Source of the DNA: Aphis gossypii
Lineage: Eukaryota > Arthropoda > Insecta > Hemiptera > Aphididae
Length of the DNA stretch: 64,000 nt
Direction: 5' to 3'
Assembly: GCF_020184175.1 (NCBI RefSeq)
Contig: NW_026083115.1
Coordinates: 186,001-250,000, forward strand
The notes under the pieces were generated by a model, which had not been told where the DNA came from, searched no databases, and saw only the letters and a program-made list of their open reading frames with translations. Positions within the stretch are counted from its first letter, which is position 1. Each line of letters opens with the position of its first letter. Made by a program: the position numbers and the translations under genes. Below, in pieces: positions 24,301 to 35,530 of this stretch.

Positions 24301-25217
24301 GGGCATTTAAACCGTTGGAACGCTTAAGCATTACAGTGACAGATTTGGAACTTAATGAATGCCATAAAATGATTTGTCCAGATATTAATTTAGTTGACTT
24401 TGTCACTAGCTACAGAGAAGCGTCTTACACATCAGAAGTTGCTGAAAAGAAAATGTCTATACAATTGTTAAAGTTATTATTGTTAAATGAAGCTTGGAAA
24501 CCATTAAGTATATCAGTGGTATGTATCAAGTGGTATATTGATTTATTATTAAATATATTTTTTATTGTTATTTATTATTTTTTTAATCACATTTATACAT
24601 TTAAACTATAAAATACAAAACAACTATTCTAAGTTAAAGTATTTTTTGCAGGGAAGACTGTTGGCTGCTAAACCCCACTCAGCCGATGTGGAAAGGTTAA
24701 TTTCTTATTATAATGTTTTAAAAACATCAGGTCGATCTTCCTTGTCACCGAATACTATTAAAGATTGTTTGTATGTCAAATTAAATATGCCATCCGTATC
24801 AGAATACAATCCAAAGGAAGCTGTATTGTTATGGTTGAACGAAAAACAACGGCATAGTAAGGTGCAAGAAAAAGCGACCAACCAAGAGTGGTATCAAGGT
24901 GTTTTTCCTGAAGCTAAAGCTGATCGACTGAAGCAACTAAGTGATGATTATAATAAGTGTTATTCATTTTAAGTTGTTACATATTACTGTAATAAAATAT
25001 TTTTAAATTATACTTGTATTTATTTTATGTATTTTTAGTACCAATATCATATAAATATTATTAATGTGTAAGGTAATAAGTGGTACATAAAAGAAGGGGG
25101 ATTTTGGAAGTTACAACTTACACAGGTTTTTTTTTGCTACAAAAATGTGTGAAAGTTCAAAGTCAACAGTTAAATTAATAAGTGTGTCCCCTGAAATTAG
25201 ATGTATTTTAGGCCCTG
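21366..25217 (+). mobile_element. Complete hAT transposon, KIAA1586-like, copy B (3,852 bp)
   Basis: TIRs start CAGGGCCTAAAATAC at 21366 and end GTATTTTAGGCCCTG at 25217, perfect inverted repeats of 15 bases. They are flanked by a perfect 8-bp duplication GTTTGTAT at 21358-21365 and 25218-25225. A subterminal motif GTGTCCCCTGA is repeated at the left end (near 21381 and 21421, with a GTGTCTCCTGA variant near 21403). It occurs once near the right end (about 25181), in the same orientation, and is a candidate transposase-binding site. The single gene inside is on the plus strand. Confidence 0.92.
21955..24972 (+). pseudogene. hAT transposase of copy B, three exons, one stop and one frameshift
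   Basis: Exon 1 is 21955-22006 (MDKYVIKKRKTDNDSIQ, GTAAGT donor). Exon 2 is 22524-24518 (AG acceptor, GTATGT donor). Exon 3 is 24652-24972 (TTTTTTGCAG acceptor). Phases agree. Exon 2 has a zinc-finger-like C..C...H...H segment (RCIICYRQ, then HIESHMH), the catalytic region (SLRVDGSVDRNQIDNI, SSIVTDGANVNIG, KIWCAVHRSALAW) and FDVRWTEFTYNLL. Exon 3 is the hAT dimerization domain (LLAAKPHSADVERLISYYNV, then LKTSGRSS). Lesions are TAA at 22850-22852 within the zinc finger and a one-base shift in the A-run at about 23842-23850. With so few lesions and intact ends, this is a recent copy. Relatives in insects are usually annotated E3 SUMO-protein ligase KIAA1586-like, but by domain order it is a transposase. 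Confidence 0.88.
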
Positions 25218-25225
25218 GTTTGTAT

Positions 25226-26900
25226 AGTACACGGAATTAGATATAATCACATATTATTATAATATTGTCATAGATAATAAAGATCTTTATTTTAATAAGA
25301 ATCTTTATTATCTATGAATATTGTACACAGCTGCCGATATAGATAATAAACTTTATCTATATCTGTGATATTTTATGTTTTGTTTACATTCCGTATGTTG
25401 ACGTTGTTGGTTGATTACGGTTTTTAAAATTTTATTTTTATTATGAATTAACCATGTATTAATAATTGTAATCTTTTTAAATTATTATAATTCTACGTCG
25501 TGTTGATTCCTTGTGTAACAATTGCATATTAACATCAAGACGAGCCATTTCCTAAAGATTTCATTAATGTAAGTTTAATAAGTACCTATCACATTAAATT
25601 ACTTAATATTTACTTATAATTATGTATTTTGTTTATTGTTTAGATATTACTAATGGCTGAATTGTATCATCAAATGTGCATATTATTATAGTGTAACCAA
25701 GCTCAGCTGATGTTATACTCAGTGAATTGTAGTACAAATTGTTATTTGCCTCTCAACTGGTAGACTTTAGTATAGAGGTATTGCAAATAAATTTGACCAG
25801 ATTACTATGGACTATTTACAATATTAGTAATTCAAATTAAATCATTAAATAAAGAATTTTTTTTTTTTATATTTTATTATATTTCATAAAATTAACAGTG
25901 GATTAATACATTTGTTTAATTTTAAGTTCAATAGATACAGAATTGTGTAAGAGTTTTGTATCACACAGCACATTGTGTAATGACAAATTCTTTATAAGAT
26001 TCATAGTTCTTAGTAGGTACATCAACAATATCAACTAATAAAAATGTTTGCACTGTTAAACCGAATGAAGGCCATTGAAATGAAAGATTCATGTACTTTC
26101 AACCGTTAAATTGATTAAATATTTTGAATCTGTAAAAAATAACAAATTAATGTATAAATTAGTATAAACATATATAATAAGTGGCTTTTTAATATTTACT
26201 TTTTACCTTACTAATTATTATATGTATTATAATATATTCAATAAATTGTTAGTATTCGAGTTGTATCATAGTTTAAATGTACAATGTAAAATAATATGAA
26301 GTATTATGAATAAATAAATTTAAATAAAATCTGATTATTTATTTATAGTCACTGTATATTATAATTATTTACTTGGCACAAAACTACAAAATATCATGTC
26401 CTAAACAATTTAAATTATGTATGGAAAATAACATCTATTATACAGGCTAAAGTCATCTAAATACTTAACACTGGAAGATAGGATTTGCTGTAGAACTGAT
26501 ATTATATAAGTTATTAAAATATGTTATGATCCTAGGCGAATACATAATAAATGTTGATAATCTTAAGACCGCACAATTAAAATTGTAGTTTGTATTTGGA
26601 GGATTGAATACAAACATACATAGTATAAGGTATTAAGGTCAGAAGTGAGAATAATAATATATAGTTCAATATTATTTAAATAAAAATAAAATCTAGGTTT
26701 CCGCTTATGTTAAAAAATAACAATTATTATAAGGTGAGTGCCCTCACACTTTTTATCCAGGCTTGGGACTGGCAACTTATACATATTATTATGTACCTAA
26801 GTGAATAGTTGGCGGTTTACACGTTCCTTTTTTAATCCAATAACAGTCAGATTGTATACAGGTTAAGTTAACAATTTATTTTTAGCTGTGTTATGTTTTG
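25226..26900. other. AT-rich spacer with a hairpin
   Basis: No coding sense was seen on either strand. The one clear structure is a perfect 16-base inverted repeat, CATAGATAATAAAGAT at 25269-25284 and its complement at 25301-25316. The stretch includes the presumed non-coding 3' part of the Helentron, whose end I could not define. Confidence 0.45.
25269..25316. repeat. Perfect 16-bp inverted repeat (hairpin)
   Basis: CATAGATAATAAAGAT and its exact complement are separated by a 16-base AT-rich loop. It could be a small palindromic MITE remnant or chance in AT-rich DNA; the full 16-base match makes chance less likely. Confidence 0.55.
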
Positions 26901-26924
26901 TTTTTTTCCAATTGGAAAATATTT

Positions 26925-28028
26925 TTACATTCTTTTTAGAATGATAACATATACATCTTTGCTGTTGTTTGGCCATCTTTTTTCTGCAACTATTGTGTCA
27001 TTGGCGCAAACCCAATTGGAAGTTCCTTGTCTCAGGTATGCAATGTAATGGCCAGAACTCGTGTTTTCTCCCATATGTAATATTGCAGCTTGAGTTTTGT
27101 ATTGTGCTCCAGCAATTTCCAAAATAGAGGTGGGTACGCCACTAAGTTTTAGATCTGTTATCTTGTTGGGAACAAATTGACCATTTACAAATGTTGGAAT
27201 AAATAGTTTTAGTTGAATTACTATATACTCATTTGCCACTATTATCTGATGTTTATCTTCAGAACTTCCGATGTCATTACAATTATTGCATTTGTAATCA
27301 TCTAATGTATTCCAAACACTTTGATTTGTTGAAAATAATGTTTGCAAAGTTTATGATCTGTGCTGTGGAATCTCAAAATGTAGAATCAAACTTGTAGGTG
27401 CATTGTTGGCCGTTGCATGTTTACAAGTATTGCAACGAATGGTATACAATTCTTGAAATCCAAATAAAGATTCAAATGTAGGTCTACTACGGTGCATAAG
27501 TGCTTCTAAAAATTCTATACAATCTTGTTGCTGTTGCAGAGTATATAATATTGTCTCGTTGTCCAAATATTCTCTGATTGTTCGAGTATCACATGACCCA
27601 CTGTTGCTTGTATATTCGTGTAAGCTATGTTGAAGTGTTGGTCCGAGTTGATTATTGTGAATTTCATTTACAAGAGATTGGCAATTAAAAAGAACCTGTA
27701 TGACAGAATTAGCATAACATGTTTCACCATCAGTGTTAGTAAAGCCACAAAATATACTACTTGATGTTATTTCAACTTTATTCTTATTACTTGATATTTT
27801 TATTGTTTTTGGATTTTTTGACACAGTTGCATTATCACTTATTGTTTCTAATAATGAATCTGACCTTATGTTGCAATTTTCTGGAACTTTGAGAGTATTA
27901 CTATTGACCTGAATAAATTGAATATCATTAATTATGATATTATAATCAACTATTTTGGTTGATTTAGTTTTAGTTTCTGGAACCAAAATAGTGTCACTAT
28001 CAACCTGTATGAACTCAATATCGTCCAA
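26925..28028 (-). pseudogene. Ubiquitin-specific protease (peptidase C19) domain at the Helentron C-terminus
   Basis: Deubiquitinase fold. The Cys box FTNTDGETCYANSVIQVLF has its catalytic Cys at about residue 104 of the 28028 frame. QQQDCIEFLEALM follows, then the zinc-ribbon pairs CNTC (27421-27432) and CNNC, and the His box SSGHYIAYLRQG with Asp in CANDTIV. All three catalytic residues are present. A single in-frame TAA at 27348-27350 interrupts it; the frame is otherwise unchanged, so this is one open unit of about 367 residues plus stop. N-terminal to it lie two related segments, NDIQFIQVNSNTLKVPE and DDIEFIQVDSDTILVPE, a ~33-residue repeat that joins it to the endonuclease. The length is near that of a minimal USP domain. 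It is either a captured host gene or a regular domain of this Helentron lineage. The alternative, an unrelated neighbouring gene, is less likely because only a dozen bases separate the two coding segments. Confidence 0.78.
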
Positions 28029-28039
28029 GTTATTATTAT

Positions 28040-28803
28040 TCAGGACCTTAGTTGATTTAATCGATTTTTAGATTTTTCCACAGGAAATCCATCGATTGCA
28101 GGAACGTTTGGTTTAATAAAATTGTTTTTGACTTCTTCTTGTAATATTTGGTCATCAACAGTCTCAGAATATTTTTCTATTTCCTTGAAAGTATCTATGT
28201 CCATAACCAGAATAGGTCTGTGATCACTTATGAGGGACTCGTACACCAAAGCCGCAATGTCAACATTTGTAATGACATTGTCAATGGTTGTTCCGTGATC
28301 GGTAGTAATACCGACAACCAATATTTTGTAATTTTGTAAAAAATGTTTTAATATTTGAACTAGTTATTTTGGCGGTTTGTTGAAATTTACATTGAAATCA
28401 CCAATAAAGATAACATTGTTTTTGGTGGAAGCTACCGTTTCAATGAAATCACAAAGCTTCTGTACAGGAAAATTTGGCGATGAATATATCCCAATATAGG
28501 TATAATTTCAATGATAACTTCAATTGCTTCTAAGTGTGTCTTTTTCTTTTGATCTTGAAGCAATGTTGTGCTGCAGATTATTTCTTTATAATTAATGGAT
28601 TCTCCAACAAAACAAATTGAACCACTTTTACCATTTGCATGTATACTGTCTATTCTACAGCATTCAGTATGGTTCTTAATGGTATATGTGTCAGATGATT
28701 TTGAACCAGTTTCTTGGAAGAACATTATTTTAGATTGTAAAAGGACGATATCCGCATTAATGTGAGCTTCATATTTTTTTAAAGACCTTATATTGTGTGA
28801 CAT
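28040..28803 (-). pseudogene. AP-type endonuclease domain (endonuclease/exonuclease/phosphatase)
   Basis: Follows the helicase directly. MSHNIRSLKK (first motif), IMFFQETGS (Gln-Glu motif), IFIGDFNVNF near 28390 and SDHRPILVMD near 28220 are the expected catalytic motifs in order. This domain defines Helentrons and is thought to cut DNA during insertion. A frameshift lies between 28432 and 28321, where the GDFN motif falls in another frame. The domain leads, through a short repeat, into the USP domain; the frame changes once, near 28040. Confidence 0.78.
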
Positions 28804-30299
28804 TCAGGAGAGTTGCATGTTGTGTGTCATAATTCTAGAAAAACGCGGAAAAAGAGCACAACTTGGTGTCCTGAGTCTGCACATCTCATGTTCAACTTTT
28901 GCAGAAGGTTTTGGTGGCTTTGCAGGAAAGTAATCTATACGCAAACCTTGAGCAGAAGTTGCTCGACTACATCCTACATATAACATATTGCACTTCAAGA
29001 ACTTTTGGGGTATATGAAATGCTACAGATTGATATGTGGCACCTTGACTTTTGTGTACCGTCAATGACAAAGCTTCCACTAAGGGCAATTGCATTCTAGT
29101 TACTTTATGGTGCTCTGCATTACCGAGTTGAAATTCTAATTTTATAATTTCAATTGGTGTCCACTTGCACATATCATCTGTGTGTTCGCCTTCGGGTTTT
29201 AGTTTGTTTTTTATCTTCTGTCTGGTTAGTGACCCCACATCTGGCTCATCAAACTAGATCCAAACTCATTTTGTAACTTCTTTACCTCCTGCAGTCTGTC
29301 CTTTGTTTATTTGCATGAGTTCTCCGATTGCACCGTTCACTATGCCGTCTTCGGTTGAAATGTTAGCTATCACCATGTATTTAGCTGTTTCTTTTAAAAC
29401 TAATCTTAAAGCTAAACCCATAGTCTTTTGTCGTGGCAGTTTCTTGGCAGATTCAATATCCGATCGTTTCGCAGACGTATCAATGGCTTCGGATATGAAA
29501 CTAACTTGATTCATAGAGTTAAACACTCTCCTGTTCATTTCGTCGACTTCGTTATTAGTAGCCCAAAGATGCATTACTTGTGGTTGAAAAGTAATGTCTA
29601 GGTGGGTTATAAGATTTTGAAAATATTTTACATCAGCTTCCTCCAACTGTCCTCTGGCCAACTTTGTTAACATCATTGCAAATTGTTTGTCATCTTTTTG
29701 GCGCATTATTTCAGTCAACTCATAAAACTTGAATGTTTCCCAAATAGATTTAATCGATAACATTTCTACAGCACTTGGAAATTTAGACAATATTTCTTCA
29801 AAACTATCGTACAATGGTGTTGCTAATACCGGTGCTAATTGAAAGAAATTGCCAAACACTATTACATTTATTTCCCCAAATGGTTTATTTATTCTTAATA
29901 TAGACCTCAATCGTTGATCAATGTATCTCAGTGTTTTTATGCCAACCATGGAAATTTCATTTATCGATTTGATAATTTTTCAATTATCAAAAGTTTTACA
30001 TTGGCAAACTGACAACGTAGTGTATTTGAAATATCTGAACTTAACTTTGGTAACAATCCGGCAAATTGATTCAATGGTAATTTGAATGCGGAATGAAGTG
30101 TTAATCCTTTTATTCCATATGCAGCTTTACCTGTTGGTACTGTCAGCAATACGGGAAGAAGTGACAGATCATCTATATCTGGTCTAAGATTTGCTATCCG
30201 AATTACAGATTGTGCTAATGCACGTATAAGCATTGACTTTCCAGCTCCCGCTGGTCCAGTAACAAATACCTTCATCGCAGGATGACCTTTTCCCCACAA
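28804..30299 (-). pseudogene. PIF1-type helicase of the Helentron
   Basis: Superfamily 1B helicase that would unwind DNA during rolling-circle transposition. The Walker A motif is VTGPAGAGKSMLIRAL (30299-29961). The Walker B region is split by a frameshift at about 29950: KLLIIE on one side and EISMVGIKTL on the other. Then come VFGNFFQLAPV, LTEIMRQKDD and the C-terminal motifs LTVHKSQGATYQSVAFH and LYVGCSRATSAQGL (29238-28804). A short out-of-frame patch lies at 29238-29266. All main helicase motifs are recognisable. The next domain continues in the same frame class at 28803. Confidence 0.85.
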
Positions 30300-30364
30300 T
30301 TGACTTCTTATGACATTAGTTGTATGATATAAGAGTTGGCGTTGACCGTCGTTTAGACATCCGA

Positions 30365-31330
30365 TTAGTCTTTAAACTGTTCATTGTCTATCAGGTGCAC
30401 TATTATCTTACCATCATCTTTAGGTGAATCTACATCTGATGTATTGGTATTTTCAACATAATCTCCAACATCGTTTATTAGTACATCATCTGGTACCCAA
30501 TCTTCATCGTCTACAAGCTGATTATTGTTACGGCCTTGTTCTCCTTCTATTTGAATTTCATTATCGTCTAAATGGGTTTCTTCTACTTTATTAAACTGTT
30601 GGTACAACTTTTTTATTTGATCAATGTTTGTTTCATACACTTGTTTACAGTTAATATCTAACAAATCAGTTTTTTCATCGCGCCATGGTAAAAATAATAT
30701 AATATTTTCTCTGTCAAAGTCTTGTTCATTTTTATCCACATTAAACCTAACATACCGTATGATTTCTGATTTTACGTTTATGTATATACTTGTTTGGTTT
30801 TCCGATTAGAGTGGAGTCAATCGGATAAGTGGTATCAGGTTCATTATCAGTGTCAGAATCAGAACTGTTGTTAGCCGTTTTTTTTTTACCGCGAACTTCA
30901 TAATTGGAGCCAAGATTCTGCTAAAGTTACATCTTCAAGACTGTGTGGTCTACATGAATAGTATTCATTGAGACCGTCACAAAAAAATGTCGTCAGATTT
31001 TGGATCCATTTCTCCTCTAACTGCCATTGGTTTCAACATTCGAGTTCTTTTATCAGGATGGCTAGTGTTTATAAATATATACCCAATTGAAGTATTGCAT
31101 TGCTTCATACCTAAGCAAGTGTACACTGCTTCCTGTGCAGAGATTTCTTGACTCCCTGAAAAAGTTGACGCTATTTTTTTCAGTTGTTCTTTAACCGATA
31201 AATCAGTAGAAGACTTAAGATTTTCGACAATGTCTCTCATTAGTTTTGATATTCCGCGTTGGCTTTTTCCAATATACTCGATTACATATCTAACACAAGA
31301 ATAAACGTCCAATATGAACTGTATATCCAT
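30365..31330 (-). pseudogene. Rep tyrosine motif and Rep-helicase linker
   Basis: 31330-30977 has VRYVIEYIGKSQRG, matching the Rep catalytic-tyrosine motif (Y-x3-Y-x-x-K form). It is followed by SAQEAVYTCLGMK and NTSHPDKRTRMLKP, typical of the stretch between Rep and helicase. 30739-30365 is an acidic linker (EDWVPDDVLINDVG). About 240 bases between these two parts are out of frame. Coding sense on both sides follows family order, which supports a single ancestral reading frame. Confidence 0.68.
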
Positions 31331-32887
31331 GTTAGATTGCCATAACGGAATAATTTTTCATTGAATCCAGAAACCATTCGTTGTTTTATGGTACGTTTTA
31401 GAAAAACTGTTGGCCGTCTGATAACAGTTCGAATAATGGATTTATATTCATTAACATCTTTAATTGACAATTTTTGTAAAATGTCTTCTAATGTTGGATG
31501 TGAAGATGAATCACTGTCCTTGAAGTCCCTGAGGTATTGCAGAAGTTTTTCATATTGTAGTGTACGAATTTTTCTTGTGATCGGATTACTGTCTTCTGTT
31601 AGCGGAGTCAATATACAGGTTTCATTCATTGGCGGATATGGTATGTTTAAGCGTCACTTTTTCATTTGTTTTTCTTTGTCAGTTCTGTAACAAGTGTGTG
31701 TATGGCTATGAGTATTTTTATGCAAATACTCATGGGCCGGACTGCCATCGTCTACCATACACGTAATGTATTTGTTGATAAGTGTTACACATGCACCAAA
31801 AGTTTCTGGTTTGGCTGGGTCGAAAACAGGTACATTGTCTAACCACAATAGCATGTGTACATGTGGACTGCCCCTATGTTGATATTCGACACGATAAAAG
31901 AAATGTTTCACACTGTGTTCTTTGAAAATAACATTTTTGGACTTGATCAATTTAAAAAGTGCTCTAAACCTATGATCAAAATAAGTAGCACAAACAACTG
32001 GGTCTTGTCGAATTAAATCTGATTTTTGTGCATAAGTTAGGACAGTATCATCAGACAACGATTTTGGAGTAACGCAGTTTATACAAAATCTTTAACAGAT
32101 CAGTCCAAGTTGATTCACTAGGGCTAAATATTAAGAATAATGTCGGTTGACCTTCTTGACGCACCATGGCAAAAACATTTTTTCTCATCGCTGCAAGATA
32201 TGAAGGTGAATTTTGTACGTTGTGTAACATTCGGTATCCTTGATCGTTATCGATCATTTTGTTTAGAACAGCTGGATTTGCTACGTCATTCGCAGTTGTG
32301 TTTCCTTTTTTGTTTTTTCGTAAAACAATTTACACATTGCTTGCAATGAGTTACTAATACTTTGCATTTAAAAACAAGTTAGATGAGTCCGATGCAAACC
32401 TTCGATCTACGTTCAGCAGTTCAGACCTTACTACTTTTGAGTAATTTTTTAAAGGTGATTTATTTGTACGTGGATGACCACCAAATAAATCAGGAAAAGC
32501 TTTTTCCTCTGCATGGTCATCAATAAGAATAGATAACGGTTTCATGCCTTCGCCTGGTGCTAAAGAAACAAAATCACAGTTTTCAATCATCGTGTCCATT
32601 GATCCCGGATTGATTGGTTCAATATTTGTGTCTTCATCATCTGTTTCTTCACTTTCGTGATCCGAGCTGTTTTTAAAACTTTTTGTTGTTTCTGACACAT
32701 GCGCCAGCCAATCTTTGTCTATTACAGCATCTTTATATAGAGGTTTTTTAATCAAATCATTCAATGCTGATACTACTAATGATGGTCCGACATTTTGATA
32801 AAGATAATGCTGTTTAAAGCACGATTTTCTTTTTAATTTTACCTTCATCATCTTAACTGCAGCTAAATTTTCGGCACGCCTTGGCAA
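31282..32887 (-). pseudogene. Helitron N domain and Rep (HUH) nuclease, fragmented
   Basis: 32887-32354 begins MPRRAENLAAVKMMKVKLKR and includes an acidic stretch and EKAFPDLFGGHP, a hallmark of Helitron-like proteins just before the conserved N domain. 32257-32051 (NSPSYLAAMRKNVFAMVRQE) and 32058-31654 carry the Rep nuclease. The two-histidine motif is in HRGSPHVHMLLWL, preceded by ATYFDHRFRALFKLI. 31629-31282 continues with Rep C-terminal sequence. The Rep protein nicks and rejoins one strand in rolling-circle transposition. Frames change at about 32050 and near 31320; 32354 marks a stop. The HUH histidines are intact. Confidence 0.82.
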
Positions 32888-33290
32888 AATAGATGTAGTC
32901 TTAGTCAGATCTATTGGAACATTGATAACGTTACCTTTAATTTTTAGCTGTCCATCACTGCGAAGACATTGAATATTTTCATAAACAGTAATCTAAGGGA
33001 AACCATTTGCTTTTCTATTTGATTTAATTGCGTAACTGAAGACGGAACACTGTTTAACTCATAACCATTTCTATGTACAACGGAGGAACTTTGGATTTTT
33101 TTATATGCGGAAGACAACTGGAACATATCGTCACAGTATTCTTGGCATCACTTGGAATTGACATTCCCAATCGACTGAAGATATCAGAGTTGCATTTATT
33201 GACACTGGATGGGAAACGTAATCTATGACACGAATAACATTTTTTATTTTTCTGATAAACCTTGAGACCTTTTCAAAATATATTCAGATA

Positions 33291-33899
33291 TCAAAACATT
33301 CCTTCTGCCAGTTTCATTTGCTTTTTGCCGTTCTCGTTTTTTATAAGATATTGAATTTGGTGTTTTTTTTTAGTAGATACATTTTGACATAGGCTACTAT
33401 CTGATGGTAATCTTCGCTTTCTCATGTTTCGAACATTTTGAATTTGATATGTTTTTTTGAAAACTGGATTTTCCATTCGTTTCAATCTGTTCTTCATACT
33501 GGCAACCTAGTTTGCATTTTTTATAACTGGATCTTGCAGTCGTTTCAACATGCTCTTACGACTGGCGACCTGATGTGCTTTTTTGAAATCCGGATCTTGC
33601 AATCGTTTCAACATGCTCTTATGACTGGCGATCTGGTTTGCTTTCTTTAAAACTGGGTCTTCCAATCGTTTCAATGTACACTTCAAATTAAGTAATTTTA
33701 TTTGATTTGTAACAACAATATCTTGAGATGCACGACATAGTTGTTTTCTTAATTTATCTTTTTCAAGTTCATGTACATGAACACTTTGGTTTTCACGGGA
33801 TCGTTTCTTATTTTCTTTATTTTTAAGTGCACGTTTTGATAGTCGTCCCATTTTTGAAAAAAAAAAAAAATACAATACGAAAACGAAAAAAAAATACAA
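33291..33899 (-). pseudogene. N-terminal basic repeat region of the Helentron protein
   Basis: ATG at 33850-33848 starts MGRLSKRALKNKENKKRSRE. A ~22-residue unit follows, repeated about four times: TLKRLEDPVLKKANQIASHK, MLKRLQDPDFKKAHQVASRK, MLKRLQDPVIKNAN, then after a TAG a diverged RLKRMENPVFKKTYQIQ. The DNA period is 66 bases across about 33470-33680. The unit is basic and probably helical; its role is unknown, with nucleic acid or nuclear binding as a guess. One in-frame TAG (33504-33506) separates the third and fourth units. The start was chosen because no coding sense is visible upstream. Confidence 0.65.
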
Positions 33900-34285
33900 A
33901 CAGAATACTTAATTTATGATACAAAAAACTAATTCCCAAACAATGAGAATTGTAAAAAAAAAAAAAAAATAAAAAAATAAAAAACTGAAAATTACTTCTG
34001 ACAACCTAAAAAAACAAACAAGGTTAGTTCATATCAACAAAAAACGAAAAAAGTTACAGCAAAAATTACCTTAACTAAACACAGCAAAATCAAAACCTTA
34101 ATTGTCACAGGATTTCTAAGGTTCTAAAAAATAAAAATTGTTTAATTGTAATAAAAACCCATACGATAAAAACAAATAAATGTAAAAGTAACTAATAGAT
34201 TATAAATGAGACATAATAAACACCCCCCTAAACATTTAATAATACATTTTGTCGATTAACTTTATTGGTGGTGTTAGAAATAGTA
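33900..34285. other. A/T-run rich stretch upstream of the Helentron
   Basis: Long A runs (near 33860, 33890, 33955) and simple AT sequence. It probably includes the Helentron 5' end, but no terminal motif could be defined. Confidence 0.35.
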
Positions 34286-34293
34286 CTCTAAGC

Positions 34294-34556
34294 CAGAGGT
34301 TCCCAATCCGTGGTACGCGTACCACTAGTGGTACGTGGAAAGCTCGTAGGTGGTACGCAAAGAAATTTTAACTTAAATTTTTTTTTACTTTCATAAATAT
34401 CCAACAATAAAAAAAAATGTTAAGAAATTAATGAATCATAAAAATATACGTTAAAAAAAATTTGACTCCTAATTTAGTTTTAGAATTGAAGTGGTACGCG
34501 TATTGATTGAAAAAGTGTCTGGTGGTACTCGATGATAAAAAGGTTGGGAATCCCTG
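34294..34556. mobile_element. 263-bp hAT MITE with perfect 8-bp target duplication
   Basis: Left end CAGAGGTTCCCAATCC; right end GGTTGGGAATCCCTG. The flanking repeats CTCTAAGC at 34286-34293 and 34557-34564 are identical. Inside, GTGGTACGCGTACCAC is a perfect 16-base palindrome, and GGTACGCG recurs at about 34493. No coding capacity. Confidence 0.88.
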
Positions 34557-34564
34557 CTCTAAGC

Positions 34565-35520
34565 TATAATTGAAACATAGGATTCCTTGATCTGACAATG
34601 TCGCCTAAGCTCATGGCTTTTAATAAACTTTTTTCACAGACCGTGTAACACAATATAACAGAAATTATATGTATATAGAGTAACAATAATACACATGAAA
34701 AACAGAGAATTAACAGTATGCAGTAACATAACATTTCAATTAAAAATCTTAAAAGAAGAAAAAATATATCACAAGTTGGTAAGTTACATCAATCAGTTAT
34801 TTCTGTTACATCCTGTATTATATAATATCATCCAATCCAATAAATAATAAATATTAACATAGTATATAATTATAGTATACACTAAACATACTGAATATTT
34901 ATCTGTTCATAGTATATATATCACTATGTACATTGATTATTATTGGTTATAGTTAGAACATTTTTAAACTAATTTAGTTTTTAAAATATATTTTATATAT
35001 TTTACAATGAAAATAATTGGTTGTATAATTTTTAGAACATTTAATTATTATTGATATTCATGTGTAAAACTTCATATAAAAGTGCCATGAAATATATGGT
35101 ATAGTTTGATGTACGAGTATGTATGTATCGTGATAACATAAAATTACCTTAATTCGATCCAAAGAATCTGCAACGAGGAATTTGAGCAGCAATGTATCTT
35201 ATGTATCAGATCTAAATCGAAATGATGTATGTTAGCAAAAATAAATATAAATTAAAAATAATTAAATATTAGTAGTATCACTTATTTATATAGTCATTTT
35301 TGACTATACATTGATGTAACATTAATAGGTTATGTTATTATAGCTTATGTTTGTAATAAAAATCAGTATCATATTTTAGTGCAAGGAGTAATTGTATTAA
35401 ATTAACTTAATTATTATAAGTCAAATACTGTCAAATGTATTTAACCCTTAATTTTAAAACCATAGACCTAAGTTTTCATAAAAATTGAATTAATTTTTCT
35501 ATAAGTCGTGATATATATAT
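34565..35520. other. AT-rich spacer
   Basis: No gene, RNA or clear element end was seen. A TA dinucleotide microsatellite at about 35510-35532 closes it. Confidence 0.4.
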
Positions 35521-35530
35521 ATATATATAT

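Larger units (their letters stand above)
26925..33899 (-). mobile_element. Helitron of Helentron type: Rep, PIF1 helicase, AP endonuclease, USP domain
   Basis: Coding sense runs without foreign interruption on the minus strand from 33899 to 26925, in the order expected for Helentrons, rolling-circle transposons with an added apurinic-type endonuclease. N-terminal basic repeats come first, then the Helitron N domain, HUH Rep nuclease, PIF1-type helicase and endonuclease/exonuclease/phosphatase domain, and last a ubiquitin-specific protease. At least ten frame changes or stops show that it is inactive. Ends were not found, so the true borders lie outside these coordinates. The separate parts are listed below. 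Confidence 0.8.

Noticed and set aside
34286..34564. Inverted GGTACGCG stretches as a riboswitch or terminator
   Set aside because: Explained by the MITE with exact ends and target duplication.
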